A stretch of 49,740 nt of DNA from Leptospiraceae bacterium (GCA_027485405.1 JAIXRB010000129.1:1-49740), one strand, 5' to 3'; counted from the first letter of the stretch, positions 23,465-33,271 are shown. Notes: generated by a model from the letters alone, not told the origin. Translations and numbers: made by a program.

Positions 23465-26400
23465 TCCTAGACAAAATCCGAAAGGAATTCAAGAAAAACT
23501 TTCCCAAGGAATTCCAAAATGAGTTGGATTCAGATTCCCTTTATTTATCTGGAATTCCCGAATCGAGCCATGCCTTTGTTATATCCAGTATTTTTTCTGC
23601 CTTAGAAAAGAAAAAGAAACTCATCATTGTTTCCGCAACGAATGGAGATTCGGAAAATCTCTACCGAGAATCCTTAAGCTTTTTTCCAGAATCAGATTTG
23701 GTTTATTTCCCAGGCCCTGAAAACATCCCATACGAAAACACAAAATGGCAACCAGAATGGAAACGGGATCGAATTCTTGGAATCCATCGCATTTTTTCAG
23801 CTAGGCCCAGTGTTTACTTTTTATCTGTTTCCGCTTTTCTAAGAAAATGCCCTGATCCAAAGTCTCTACAAGGCAGTCTAGTTCAACTGGAACTTGGAAA
23901 AGACTATCCATTACAAACTTTGCTAAAAAAGATCATTAACTTAGGTTATGTCAGAGAAGAGATTTGTGAAGGTTTCGGACAGTTTAGTTTGAAAGGTGGC
24001 ATTTTAGATATTTACAGTTCATTTTCCTCGGATCCGGTTCGAATTGATTTCTTTGGGGACACCATAGATGAAATGAGAAAATTCGATGCCAACACCCAAA
24101 GGTCTTTGGAGAGCATTGATTCATTTTCCATTTTGGCATCTAACGAGTTTGTATTGTCTGAATCTGAAGTCGAAACTTTCAACAAATTCAATCTAAACTC
24201 CAAAGAAGAACCGATCCCCATTGAAGAAATTTTTCCTAAAATCCGAAGACATTCTGGTATTCTCTCCTTTTTCAAAGAGCCGCCGATCCTTATCTTTCCA
24301 AACAAAAGGGAAGTGAAGGAACGTGCCTTTGGAATGAAGCGAGAATACGCAACTCTCTATGAGAGAAAAGAAAACCGCCAAAACTTGCTTCCCCCAGAAG
24401 ACCTTTTGAGTTTTGATTTGGAATGGGATGTCCTAACCACCGAAGACAAACCTGGTTCCATAGAGTTTGGATTACTCCCTAAAACCAAAGACGAAAAGCC
24501 AATCCTTCAATTGAAAGAGGTGAACGGTTTTCGCGGAAAGATCAGAGAAGCCAAAGAATCTTTTACAAATAGATTCACCGAAAACCCAGATTCTTTAATC
24601 GTTTTAACTACTTCTTTTTCGGCTCAACTCAATCGCCTAGCGGGGCTCTTCCCGAATGAAAAAATTGAAATTCTGAATTCCGAAAAAGAGGAACCCATCG
24701 AATTCCAATTTCCTTCCAATAAAAAAGGGATCTTTCTTGCCATTTCGGATCTTCGAAACGGTTTCGAGTTACCTGATTTCGGGCTAACAATCTATACGGA
24801 TAACGATATTTTCGGTCGGCAGTACAAAAGAAAGACGAGGTATAAAAAGCAATCATCACAGTTAATCGAGAGTTTCATTGATCTAAAAGAAGGTGACTTT
24901 GTTGTTCATGTAAACCATGGAATTGGCAGATTCCTCTGTCTCCAGAAAACCAAAGCCGACGGCAAAGAAAGAGACTTCTTAAAGTTAGAGTACCACGGTG
25001 GAGATACTCTTTTTGTTCCATTAGACCAAATCAGCTTGGTTCAAAAATACATAGGAGGAACAGATTCCCCTCGTTTGGATACCCTTGGTAAGTCAACCTG
25101 GAAGAAGGCAAAGGAAAGAGTAAAAGAATCAATCGATAAGCTAGCAGAAGAGCTCGTGGAGATATACTCGCAACGAATGAATCTAACTGGTTATTCGTTT
25201 CCCCCAGACACAATCTGGCAGGAAGAGTTTGAAGCAGATTTTGAATATGAGGAAACGCCAGACCAACTAATGGCGATTGAAGCGGTGAAGCAGGATCTTG
25301 AGTCAAGCAGACCGATGGATCGATTGGTTTGTGGAGATGTAGGCTATGGAAAGACCGAAGTGGCAATCCGTGCCGCCTTCAAGGTCATCATGGCTGGAAA
25401 ACAAGCCCTTCTATTGACTCCAACTACAATTCTCAGTCTCCAGCATTTTGAAACCTTTAAAAAAAGATACGAGAATTATCCAGTGAAGCTTGCGCTTGTT
25501 TCACGTTTCCGCACACCTTCCGAAATCAAAGAAGACTTACGCCTGTTTACGGAAGGTAAGATCGATATGCTGATTGGAACACACGCGGTTCTTAGCTCCA
25601 AAGTAAAGCCAAAGAACTTAGGACTGCTTATCATCGACGAAGAACAAAAATTCGGAGTAAACCACAAAGAGGCTATCAAACGATTCAAAAGCATGGTCGA
25701 CGTTCTGACATTGACCGCAACTCCCATTCCAAGAACCCTTCATATGGCTCTGACAGGCATCCGTGAGCTATCCATCATCACAACTCCACCTAAGAATCGT
25801 CAATCAGTTGAAACCTACGTTCTAGAATACAACGAAGAACTGATCAAAGAGACCATTGAAAAAGAATGCGGACGAGGGGGGCAGATTTTCTATCTTTATA
25901 ACAGAGTGGACAGTATCGAAGAAGAGGCAGATCATCTAAGAAATTTAGTGCCAGGTCATTCAGTAGGCATCCTTCACGGACAACTCACTGAGGAAGAAAT
26001 TGAAGAAACACTGGTTGATTTCCATGAAAGAAAATATGATATACTTGTAACGACAACTATCATCGAATCCGGAATCGATATGCCAAACGTCAACACTTTG
26101 ATTGTTAAAGAGGCTGATCGATTTGGTCTGTCTCAACTCTATCAAATCCGGGGAAGAGTGGGTCGATCTGATAGAAAAGCTTATGCGTATTTCTTTTATC
26201 CAGAAAAGAAACTGATCTCCGAGCTTGCCGAAAAACGTCTCAATACCATCTTCGAATACCAAGAATTAGGTTCTGGTTTTAAAGTGGCAATGCGCGACTT
26301 AGAAATTCGAGGAGCTGGCAATCTTCTCGGAAAAGAACAATCAGGTGACATTTCTGAAATCGGTTTTGATTTGTATGTAAAAATGTTGGAAGAAGCGATT

Positions 26401-26877
26401 GCTGTAGTCAAGGGAGAACCTAAGGCAGTAGATGTTCGAACTACTATCAATCTTAGCACCAATTTTCTACTGCCCGAAGACTATATCAAAGACACCAAAC
26501 AAAAAATTGAGTTCTACAAGCGGCTTGAAGGGGCACAAAATCTGGAGGAAATCGAGGAAATCACTTTGGAGATGGAAGACAGATTTGGAGACATGCCACC
26601 CATTGCCAGCACCTTTGTAGAGTTAGAAAAAATTAGAACCCAGAGCTCGCAGTTGGGTTTTGAAAGTGTCATAGAAAAGAATGCCGAAATTCTATTCAAA
26701 TGTGGGGCTACTTTTCGGGGAAACCCCGAACGAGTTATTTTGGCTCTGAAAGAAATCCCTGGGCTTTCATTGAGCCCAAAAGATCCTACTATTTTGCGTT
26801 ACTCGATCGAAGAAACTGACGATTCAAAACGAATGAAAAAGGTAGATGTTCTTCTTCAATTTCTCTTAAAAAAATGA
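23449..26877 (+). CDS. mfd: Transcription-repair coupling factor Mfd
   Basis: A 1142-residue Mfd: UvrB-like N-terminal module (about 30-350), RNA-polymerase-interacting domain (about 478-540, GDFVVHVNHGIGRF), RecG-like translocase with Walker A GDVGYGKT (629-636), DEEQ (730-733), TATPIPRTL and QIRGRVGRSDRKAYAYF, then the TRCF C-terminal domain. It removes RNA polymerase stalled at lesions and recruits UvrA. GTG 23449 overlaps panC by 16 bases; an alternative TTG 23461 (TTGA with the panC stop) would shorten the protein by four residues and match the hisD-panC junction. Neither has a clear ribosome site. Confidence 0.97.
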   Translation: MDAVLILDKIRKEFKKNFPKEFQNELDSDSLYLSGIPESSHAFVISSIFSALEKKKKLIIVSATNGDSENLYRESLSFFPESDLVYFPGPENIPYENTKWQPEWKRDRILGIHRIFSARPSVYFLSVSAFLRKCPDPKSLQGSLVQLELGKDYPLQTLLKKIINLGYVREEICEGFGQFSLKGGILDIYSSFSSDPVRIDFFGDTIDEMRKFDANTQRSLESIDSFSILASNEFVLSESEVETFNKFNLNSKEEPIPIEEIFPKIRRHSGILSFFKEPPILIFPNKREVKERAFGMKREYATLYERKENRQNLLPPEDLLSFDLEWDVLTTEDKPGSIEFGLLPKTKDEKPILQLKEVNGFRGKIREAKESFTNRFTENPDSLIVLTTSFSAQLNRLAGLFPNEKIEILNSEKEEPIEFQFPSNKKGIFLAISDLRNGFELPDFGLTIYTDNDIFGRQYKRKTRYKKQSSQLIESFIDLKEGDFVVHVNHGIGRFLCLQKTKADGKERDFLKLEYHGGDTLFVPLDQISLVQKYIGGTDSPRLDTLGKSTWKKAKERVKESIDKLAEELVEIYSQRMNLTGYSFPPDTIWQEEFEADFEYEETPDQLMAIEAVKQDLESSRPMDRLVCGDVGYGKTEVAIRAAFKVIMAGKQALLLTPTTILSLQHFETFKKRYENYPVKLALVSRFRTPSEIKEDLRLFTEGKIDMLIGTHAVLSSKVKPKNLGLLIIDEEQKFGVNHKEAIKRFKSMVDVLTLTATPIPRTLHMALTGIRELSIITTPPKNRQSVETYVLEYNEELIKETIEKECGRGGQIFYLYNRVDSIEEEADHLRNLVPGHSVGILHGQLTEEEIEETLVDFHERKYDILVTTTIIESGIDMPNVNTLIVKEADRFGLSQLYQIRGRVGRSDRKAYAYFFYPEKKLISELAEKRLNTIFEYQELGSGFKVAMRDLEIRGAGNLLGKEQSGDISEIGFDLYVKMLEEAIAVVKGEPKAVDVRTTINLSTNFLLPEDYIKDTKQKIEFYKRLEGAQNLEEIEEITLEMEDRFGDMPPIASTFVELEKIRTQSSQLGFESVIEKNAEILFKCGATFRGNPERVILALKEIPGLSLSPKDPTILRYSIEETDDSKRMKKVDVLLQFLLKK

Positions 26878-26921
26878 TAGACAGTTCTTACTTTTGCAAA
26901 AATCTCTAAGGCACACAACTT

Positions 26922-27614
26922 ATGAAGCTACCATTTTACCTTTTTTCCCTATTTTTTGTTTTTACCCTTGGCAACTGTAACGACTCATCTCAGGTCATTG
27001 AGACTCTAGATGGCAACAAAGTAACCGTCAACGATTTCAAAGTTGCCTATGAGACAGCTTTGGAGTCTATCAGTCGTCTTCAGAATATCGAGAAGAAAAC
27101 TCTGCACGAGTTCATTGAAAAAGAACCGAATGAGGTTCCTAGTCAGTTTGAAGAACTCTATTACCAATTGCAAAAGAAGAATTTTTACAACACCTATCGC
27201 CAAATGCTGATGACAAAGATTGTGGCTCAAAAAAAGGGATTCACAACTCGTCCAGACATCCAAGAAACACTCAAACAAGTAGAAATGCAAACCATCTCTC
27301 AGTTGTATGTGGCTGAAGAGGTAGAAAAGCGCCTTAAAATCACTGAAGACCAAGTAAAGGAAGAGTGTGAACGTCTTCGAAAAATGGACAAGAACATAGC
27401 TACTCTGACCATCGATCGTTGTCTCTCTTTTGCTCGTGCCCAGCTCAAGCAAAACCTTTCGCGAGACATTTTGCCTGGTATCGTCCAAGGGATCAAAGAA
27501 GAAGTCACAGTGCGTCGCAACGAAAACTTTGATTTAGATGCTTACCTTGCCGCTAAGAAAAAGCCAAGCGAACCAGAAACCAACGCAGCCGAACCAGAAA
27601 CAAAATCCCCGTAA
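26922..27614 (+). CDS. SurA_N-like lipoprotein without PPIase domain
   Basis: A 230-residue lipoprotein (signal ending TLGNC, acylated C19). After the cysteine comes VIETLDGNKVTVNDFKVAYE, which resembles the start of SurA/PpiC-type N-terminal chaperone domains, followed by a helical body (about 50-205) and a Pro/Glu-rich tail (KPSEPETNAAEPETKSP). No parvulin PPIase domain is present. A periplasmic or outer-membrane chaperone is possible. It sits between mfd and uppP, 9 bases before uppP, so it may be cotranscribed with envelope genes. The SurA resemblance is weak; the lipoprotein call is firm. Confidence 0.78.
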   Translation: MKLPFYLFSLFFVFTLGNCNDSSQVIETLDGNKVTVNDFKVAYETALESISRLQNIEKKTLHEFIEKEPNEVPSQFEELYYQLQKKNFYNTYRQMLMTKIVAQKKGFTTRPDIQETLKQVEMQTISQLYVAEEVEKRLKITEDQVKEECERLRKMDKNIATLTIDRCLSFARAQLKQNLSRDILPGIVQGIKEEVTVRRNENFDLDAYLAAKKKPSEPETNAAEPETKSP

Positions 27615-27623
27615 GATTTCAGA

Positions 27624-28478
27624 TTGGACAACCATCTAAATGCGGCGCTTCGAGCCATCCTCGAAGCGGTTACCGAGTTCTTGCCGGTTTCTTCTACTGG
27701 GCATTTGTTCCTTTTTTCGCATTTTTTCCCTTTTTCCGGCTTGGGAGATCTTGCTGATGCCTTCGAAGACCTCTATGATATTTTCATCCAATCGGGAGCT
27801 ATCCTTTCGGTGATTTTCCTTTACCGAAAAAAACTAGGGAGCGAATCTTTGCTCGCCTATCAGTATTTCGTCGGCAAAACACAGGATAGAACGGGATTTC
27901 TGTTTTTCCAAAGTATTCTGATTGGAATACTTCCCATTTTGGTTCTTGGTTTTTTAGGAAAATCGTTTTTGGATGTCATTAAACAGAGAGCGGATTTGCT
28001 TTTCATCATCGGACTGGCTTGGCTTGTGGGCGGAATTGTTATGCTAGTCGTTGAACTTTTTGCCACCAAAAAAGAACCAGAAGAACTCCATATCCCAAAT
28101 GCAAAGCAGTCGCTCTTAATTGGATTCTTTCAATGCTTTGCTCTGATACCCGGTGTTTCCCGTTCGGCGGCAACTATCATATCAGCTCGGTTTTTAGGAA
28201 TTGGAAAAAAAGACTCTGCCGAATATTCTTTTTTTCTAGCTGTCCCAGTTCTTCTGATCGCTGGATTGTATAAGCTCTACAAACACCGATCCATTCTCAC
28301 GGCAGATACACTGTCGCTTTTGCTCTTTGGAAGTTTGATTTCCTTTTTACTCTGCATTTTTGTGATCAAATTGTTTTTGAGTTTTCTAAGACGTCGAAGT
28401 TTTGCTTCTTTTGGGGTGTACAGAATCATCCTAGGACTTGTGACCATTCATTACTTTTATCGTTTTCATACCTCTTAA
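27624..28478 (+). CDS. uppP: Undecaprenyl-diphosphatase UppP (BacA)
   Basis: A 284-residue polytopic membrane protein with about eight helices. The two family signatures are present: EAVTEFLPVSSTGHL near the N-terminus (active-site glutamates and SSTGH) and PGVSRSAATI in the second half. It dephosphorylates undecaprenyl pyrophosphate at the outer face of the inner membrane and so recycles the carrier for peptidoglycan and O-antigen synthesis; high dosage gives bacitracin resistance. The start is TTG 27624 (MDNHLNAALRAILEAVTEF), as no ATG lies in a usable position. It follows the SurA_N-like lipoprotein by 9 bases and precedes the methyltransferase by 4 bases. Confidence 0.95.
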   Translation: MDNHLNAALRAILEAVTEFLPVSSTGHLFLFSHFFPFSGLGDLADAFEDLYDIFIQSGAILSVIFLYRKKLGSESLLAYQYFVGKTQDRTGFLFFQSILIGILPILVLGFLGKSFLDVIKQRADLLFIIGLAWLVGGIVMLVVELFATKKEPEELHIPNAKQSLLIGFFQCFALIPGVSRSAATIISARFLGIGKKDSAEYSFFLAVPVLLIAGLYKLYKHRSILTADTLSLLLFGSLISFLLCIFVIKLFLSFLRRRSFASFGVYRIILGLVTIHYFYRFHTS

Positions 28479-28482
28479 ACCT

Positions 28483-29631
28483 TTGGCATTCCGAATCCAA
28501 ATCCTTCCTGGTAAAGAAAAGTCTCTCTTGGGTTTCCACCCTTGGGTGTATTCCCGTGCCTTCGCACCACCCAAAGATCCAATTCCAGACGGATGTATTG
28601 TAGAGCTCTTTTCTAGCCAAAACTCGTTTCTGGGTTATGGATTTTGGGAAGCCCAGGGCAAAATCAGAATGATCGGTTTTGAAAAATCTCAAGTCTTCGA
28701 TGCTGATTTTTGGACCCATCGAATGAAATCGGCAATCCAACTCCGAAAAGAAAACATCGACCCAAGAGAGACCAACGCATACAGAGCAATCAATTCGGAA
28801 GGAGATGGAATGCCGGGCCTTATCGCCGATATCTACTCCAATTCAGTTTGCCTCCAAATCGGAAGCCAAGGGATAAGAGATCTTTTGCCCTTAATTACTG
28901 AGTTTTTTGAAAAAGAGAGCTTTCAAACCATTTTGGAAAAGAGAGAAGACGGAAGTCTTTCCTACCTGAAAGGAAATTCCGGATTTGAAACCATTCGCGA
29001 GAACAACATAGCTTTCCATGTTTATTTCCAAGGAGGGCAAAAGACCGGATTCTTTTTAGACCAAAGGGAAAATCGGGCTTTGGTTCGTGCCCAAAGCAAG
29101 GGCAAAAAAGTCTTAAACTTGTTTGGTTATACAGGGGGATTTTCTTGCTATGCCTTATCAGGGGAGGCAAGCCAAGTTTTGACTGTTGATATCTCAAAGC
29201 GAGCCTTGGAGATTGCCTCAGAAAATGTCGCTTTGAATTTTACTTTGGAAAAACAAAAATGCCACAAAACAGAAGAATGTGATGTGTTTTCTTTTTGGGA
29301 TAAGCCACGAGAAAACTTTGATATAGTTATTTTGGATCCTCCTGCCTTTGCAAAACACAGTACTCAGGTGGAAAAAGCAACTAGGGGTTACAAAGAAATC
29401 AATTTAAAAGCTATGTTGAATATGAAACCAGGAAACAGACTATGGACCTTTTCTTGTTCACAAAACATAGATATGACTCTTTTTCGAAAGATCATTTTTG
29501 GTTCTGCAAAAGATGCCAAAAAAGATTTTCAAATTTTGCGCCAAGTGCATCAACCTTTGGATCATCCATTTTCCGTCTTTCATCCAGAAGGAGAATACCT
29601 AAAAGGTCTGGAATTAGTTTGCCGAGGTTAG
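28483..29631 (+). CDS. rlmI: RlmI-like class I rRNA large subunit methyltransferase
   Basis: A 382-residue SAM-dependent methyltransferase with an N-terminal PUA-like domain (about 1-75) and a Rossmann core. Motifs: GGQKTGFFLDQRENR, LNLFGYTGGFSCYAL (SAM site), VDISKRALEIASENV, LDPPAFAKH, KATRGYKEINLKA, and TFSCSQ with the catalytic-type cysteine. RlmI in E. coli makes m5C1962 of 23S rRNA; the closely related RlmK and other SPOUT-unrelated members share this core, so the exact site is not proven. TTG start 28483 gives an N-terminus (AFRIQILPGKE) that fits the PUA start. Ends overlapping by 4 bases with the convergent J-domain-like gene. Confidence 0.88.
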   Translation: MAFRIQILPGKEKSLLGFHPWVYSRAFAPPKDPIPDGCIVELFSSQNSFLGYGFWEAQGKIRMIGFEKSQVFDADFWTHRMKSAIQLRKENIDPRETNAYRAINSEGDGMPGLIADIYSNSVCLQIGSQGIRDLLPLITEFFEKESFQTILEKREDGSLSYLKGNSGFETIRENNIAFHVYFQGGQKTGFFLDQRENRALVRAQSKGKKVLNLFGYTGGFSCYALSGEASQVLTVDISKRALEIASENVALNFTLEKQKCHKTEECDVFSFWDKPRENFDIVILDPPAFAKHSTQVEKATRGYKEINLKAMLNMKPGNRLWTFSCSQNIDMTLFRKIIFGSAKDAKKDFQILRQVHQPLDHPFSVFHPEGEYLKGLELVCRG

Positions 29632-30230
29632 CCTCGTTTTTCTTTTCTGGAGCGGATTTTAGGGATTTGGTAAATGGTTCTAAACAAATAAAAACCAAAG
29701 GTCACAAATCCCAAGTAAACGGGAATCGCAAACTGGTTTACTTTGGATTGAACATTTCCAATCCAATCCCAGCTTTCTGAAAACCAGCTATACCCTATAT
29801 AAAAAACGGAATACAAAAGCAGACTAAACAAGAGAAAAATGGTGGTGCTTTTTAGAATCCAAAGTGAATCACCAAGCTCTTCTTTGAAAACAGAGAATTC
29901 GTTCATTACCGAGTGATAGTCTCGAGCTCTTTTATCCAAATAGATTTGGTAAGCATCCTCCATCTCAGGATCTTTGACTTTGCCGTCGATTAAGACAAAA
30001 TCAAAATCCAAGGATTCATCATAGGACTCTCGTAAATCGGGAGATTTGAGTGTATGAAAGGCTTGGGTGAGTTCTAATAGCTTTGTTTGGACAATGGAAG
30101 GGGACAAAAGCGGTGGAATGCTCCTCCAATAGGAAACTAGGGCCTGGTACTGGCTTTCTATATCAGCTGTGGATGCTGATTTCGATACTTGGAGTAAGTC
30201 ATAGTAATTCTCTTTTCTCACAAAGCCCAT
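29628..30230 (-). CDS. Membrane protein with degenerate J domain
   Basis: A 200-residue protein. Residues ~8-72 follow the DnaJ J-domain pattern (NYYDLLQVSKSASTADIESQY at the start in shortened form: YYDLLQVSKSAS, then LTQAFHTLKSPDLRESYDE at the end), but the HPD tripeptide between helices 2 and 3 is replaced by a stretch around RSIPPLLSP. Two membrane helices follow (about 128-150 and 168-190), and the tail is basic (KIRSRKEKRG). Without HPD it should not stimulate DnaK ATPase. It may be a J-like scaffold at the inner membrane. Divergent from miaB; its stop overlaps the end of rlmI by 4 bases. Confidence 0.82.
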   Translation of the reverse strand: MGFVRKENYYDLLQVSKSASTADIESQYQALVSYWRSIPPLLSPSIVQTKLLELTQAFHTLKSPDLRESYDESLDFDFVLIDGKVKDPEMEDAYQIYLDKRARDYHSVMNEFSVFKEELGDSLWILKSTTIFLLFSLLLYSVFYIGYSWFSESWDWIGNVQSKVNQFAIPVYLGFVTFGFYLFRTIYQIPKIRSRKEKRG

Positions 30231-30296
30231 GGTTTCCCCAATTTTAACGGATGAGAACCTGCTTTACAATCCGTTTTTTCTGAAAATACTAACCAT

Positions 30297-31682
30297 ATGG
30301 AACTTGTTTTAGCCCCCAGTCTCGGAAAAGTCTTTGTGGAAACCTATGGTTGCCAGATGAATGAATACGATTCGGGCATTGTCAAAGAACTATTCAAGAA
30401 ACGTTCCTATTCATTCGCTGAACAAATTGAAGACTCTGATATCATATTTCTAAACACCTGTGCTGTGCGAGAAAACGCCCATGCCAAGGTATATGCTAGA
30501 TTGCAATCCTTGGGCTATCTAAAAAGAAAAAATCCAAAATTGGTGATAGGTGTTTTAGGTTGCATGGCTCAAAACCTTGGAGAGGACTTATTTCACCAAG
30601 ATCTTCCTCTCGATTTAGTGGTAGGACCCGACAACTACCGAGATCTCCCCGATCTCATTGATAAAATTAGGACAGGCGAAAGATCAGTTCAACTCACGAG
30701 GCTTTCTAGAGTCGAGACCTACGATGAACTGGAACCAAAGGTCATCAACGGAGTTCAAGCCTTCGTCACAATTATGAGGGGCTGTGACAACTTCTGTACG
30801 TTTTGTGTTGTTCCGTACACACGAGGTAGAGAGCGCAGCCGAGAGATCGATTCAATCGTTCAAGAAGTTCTAGAACTGGAAAAAGAAGGTGTGAAGCAAG
30901 TAACACTATTGGGTCAAAATGTAAACAGTTACAAAACAGGTAATTCTGATTTTGCCGAATTGATCCAAGCTTTGCTTGACCAAACAGCCATGGAACGAAT
31001 TAGATTTACATCTCCTCATCCAAAAGACTTTCCAGTGCATTTGTTGGAAATGATGGCAAGTAATCCCAGGTTTTGTCCTCAAATCCATTTGCCTTTACAA
31101 GCTGGTAGTAACAAAGTACTTCGAGACATGAAACGAAGCTATACTAGAGAAGAATACTTGGGTGTAGTAGAGAACATTCGAAAGATCGTTCCAAATGTTG
31201 GCATAACTACTGACATCATAGTAGGCTTTCCTGGTGAAACCGAACCCGAGTTTGAAGAAACCTTAGAGGTGGTTCGAGAAGTGGGTTATGATATGGCATT
31301 TATGTTCAAATATTCTGAAAGGGAAGGGACTATTGCTAAAAGGAAGTTTGCCGACGATGTTCCAGAAGAAGAAAAACAAAGGCGACTGACAAAACTGGTC
31401 GATTTGCAAACTCAAATTTCCCAGGAAAGAAACCTTTCAAAATTGGGCGAAACATTTTCCGTTTTGATTGAGAATTTTTCCAAAAAAAGTAAACAAGAGC
31501 TTTGCGGCAGGACTCCTTGCGGTCGAATGGTTGTTTTCCCGTTAGCTGAAGGCATGGAGATCCCTGAGACCTGGATCGGAAAGACCGTTTCTATCCAAGT
31601 AGAATCTGCTTCTAGTGCCACCTTGAAAGGAAAAGTAGTAGCGTTTTCACTTTGGAGACTTCCCGCCCAAGCCCTGACCTAA
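30297..31682 (+). CDS. miaB: tRNA-2-methylthio-N6-dimethylallyladenosine synthase MiaB
   Basis: A 461-residue radical-SAM methylthiotransferase. The N-terminal domain has the three auxiliary-cluster cysteines C19 (ETYGCQMNEYD), C55 (LNTCAVRENA) and C89 (GVLGCMAQ); the radical-SAM triad is C163/C167/C170 (CDNFCTFC), followed by VPYTRGRERSR, which separates MiaB from RimO and MtaB. A TRAM-like RNA-binding domain ends the protein. It adds a methylthio group to i6A37 of tRNAs reading UNN codons. With sua5 it is the second A37-modifying enzyme in the window. The following permease gene begins within its last 31 bases. Confidence 0.97.
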   Translation: MELVLAPSLGKVFVETYGCQMNEYDSGIVKELFKKRSYSFAEQIEDSDIIFLNTCAVRENAHAKVYARLQSLGYLKRKNPKLVIGVLGCMAQNLGEDLFHQDLPLDLVVGPDNYRDLPDLIDKIRTGERSVQLTRLSRVETYDELEPKVINGVQAFVTIMRGCDNFCTFCVVPYTRGRERSREIDSIVQEVLELEKEGVKQVTLLGQNVNSYKTGNSDFAELIQALLDQTAMERIRFTSPHPKDFPVHLLEMMASNPRFCPQIHLPLQAGSNKVLRDMKRSYTREEYLGVVENIRKIVPNVGITTDIIVGFPGETEPEFEETLEVVREVGYDMAFMFKYSEREGTIAKRKFADDVPEEEKQRRLTKLVDLQTQISQERNLSKLGETFSVLIENFSKKSKQELCGRTPCGRMVVFPLAEGMEIPETWIGKTVSIQVESASSATLKGKVVAFSLWRLPAQALT

Positions 31683-33271
31683 GAACTGTTCGAGTCTTTG
31701 AAAAAAAAGACCTACCGCCAGGCTTTCAAGTAGCTACTGACAAGCATCCCCTCTTAAACAGGTTTATTCCTTCTATTCTCAGGCTTTATATTCTCAAAGA
31801 AATACTCAGTCCTTTTTTGGTCGCTTTGTCTTTTTTTACTATGATTTATATGGCAGTAGCCCTTCAAAAAATGATTGGACTTTTTGTTGGGAAGGGAGTT
31901 GATTTTTTTCGTCTGTTAGACTATATGGGCTACGTTTTTGGAAACACACTGCCAATGACTATACCTATGGCGTGTTTGATGTCGGGGATAATGGCGGCAG
32001 GACGCTTATCGGGAGACTCAGAGATTACTGCAATGCGTGCTTCCGGGGTTTCCTTTCCATTTATTTATAGCAACTTTCTGGCGTTTGGTTTTTTAACAAC
32101 ATTGATTGTAGCTTACTTGAATTTCTTCCTTGGACCTGAAAACACCAGGAAAATGAAAGAATTTGATAACTGGATCGCAACATACAATCCTTTGTTGGCT
32201 GTTAGCCCAGGTCAGTTTTCTGGAGATAAAACTCAAGACCTTTTCAGCGACAAAGGTAGAACCATGTATTCGGGGGGACTAGACGATGAAGGCAGGCTCT
32301 ACCAGGTTCAGATTAGGGAATGGAAAATTTCTGCAGAAGGCACAGATTTTATCATGTTTAACAATATGGCAATCCCGATGGGAGGTTCTCGTGTCACCCA
32401 GATCATTAACGCCAGGGAAGGGATGTTGGTAGAAAAAAAGAATTCAAAAGGCGAGTATGAAAAGTCCATCCGCCTCAAACGAGGATTCGTTTTAGAATGG
32501 AATGACACTGGTTCCGGGTTCTCAGTCACTAATTTTATGGGCGGGGAGATGGACTACAACGTTCCCACCAAACAGGACACTAAAACTATAGGAATAAATG
32601 TTAAGCCAGACACTTTTTCTCTACCCATGCTGATCAAAATCAGAGACGCCATTGAGTATGAGGGTCTTGAAAACATACCTGGATTAGAAGTGCTCAAAGA
32701 AATGGGTCTATCAGTCAAAGGAATTGGAGGTCTCACCGAAATTGTGGAAAAGATACGAATTGAAGTCATGCTCGGTGCATCTTCAGGCTCTATGAGCCAG
32801 GCAGAAATCACTCAAAAGTTCTCTATTTACTCCCAGCTGAATGATCTTCTAGGAGAATCCAAAAAGACTCTAACTGCATTCAATGTTGAGATCCACAAAA
32901 GATTTGCCACTCCTCTGTCTTGCCAGATTTTCTTCTTTCTTTCTTTTCCTTTGGGTTTAGTCGTCAAAAGATCGGGAAAAGGGATGAGTTTTACCCTTGC
33001 AGTTGTTTTTCTTTTGGTCTATTATTTGTTTTTTATTTTTGGTTCAGGCATTTCATACAAGGCGAATGTCCCGGATTGGGTTGGTCCCTGGTCTGCAAAT
33101 ATCGTCATTGCTCTTATTTCGGTCTATATCATGATCACTCGGACAGACGCAAAACTACCCCCGGCACTCGAGAAAATGCTTGGTTTTTTTTCAAAAGTAA
33201 GAGAAACTATAGTCAGTTTGTTTCAGAAAATACCTTTTAAGTTTAGAAAAACCAAGAATTTGGATACTTAG
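31652..33271 (+). CDS. LptF/LptG-family LPS export permease
   Basis: A YjgP/YjgQ-family permease with three N-terminal helices (about 45-150), a periplasmic jellyroll-type domain and three C-terminal helices (about 420-505). The family motif is clear at AAGRLSGDSEITAMRASGVS. Such subunits pair with LptB to lift lipopolysaccharide out of the inner membrane. At 539 residues it is about 170 longer than E. coli LptF (366), the extra sequence lying in the middle periplasmic region. TTG 31652, inside the miaB end, is the only standard start before the first helix; an ATT start further in cannot be excluded. LptF or LptG cannot be chosen by eye. Confidence 0.9.
   Translation: METSRPSPDLRTVRVFEKKDLPPGFQVATDKHPLLNRFIPSILRLYILKEILSPFLVALSFFTMIYMAVALQKMIGLFVGKGVDFFRLLDYMGYVFGNTLPMTIPMACLMSGIMAAGRLSGDSEITAMRASGVSFPFIYSNFLAFGFLTTLIVAYLNFFLGPENTRKMKEFDNWIATYNPLLAVSPGQFSGDKTQDLFSDKGRTMYSGGLDDEGRLYQVQIREWKISAEGTDFIMFNNMAIPMGGSRVTQIINAREGMLVEKKNSKGEYEKSIRLKRGFVLEWNDTGSGFSVTNFMGGEMDYNVPTKQDTKTIGINVKPDTFSLPMLIKIRDAIEYEGLENIPGLEVLKEMGLSVKGIGGLTEIVEKIRIEVMLGASSGSMSQAEITQKFSIYSQLNDLLGESKKTLTAFNVEIHKRFATPLSCQIFFFLSFPLGLVVKRSGKGMSFTLAVVFLLVYYLFFIFGSGISYKANVPDWVGPWSANIVIALISVYIMITRTDAKLPPALEKMLGFFSKVRETIVSLFQKIPFKFRKTKNLDT

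Noticed and set aside
26892..26901. TTTTGCAAAA palindrome between mfd and the lipoprotein gene
   Set aside because: Ten A/T-rich bases; expected by chance, with no spacing that fits a known operator.
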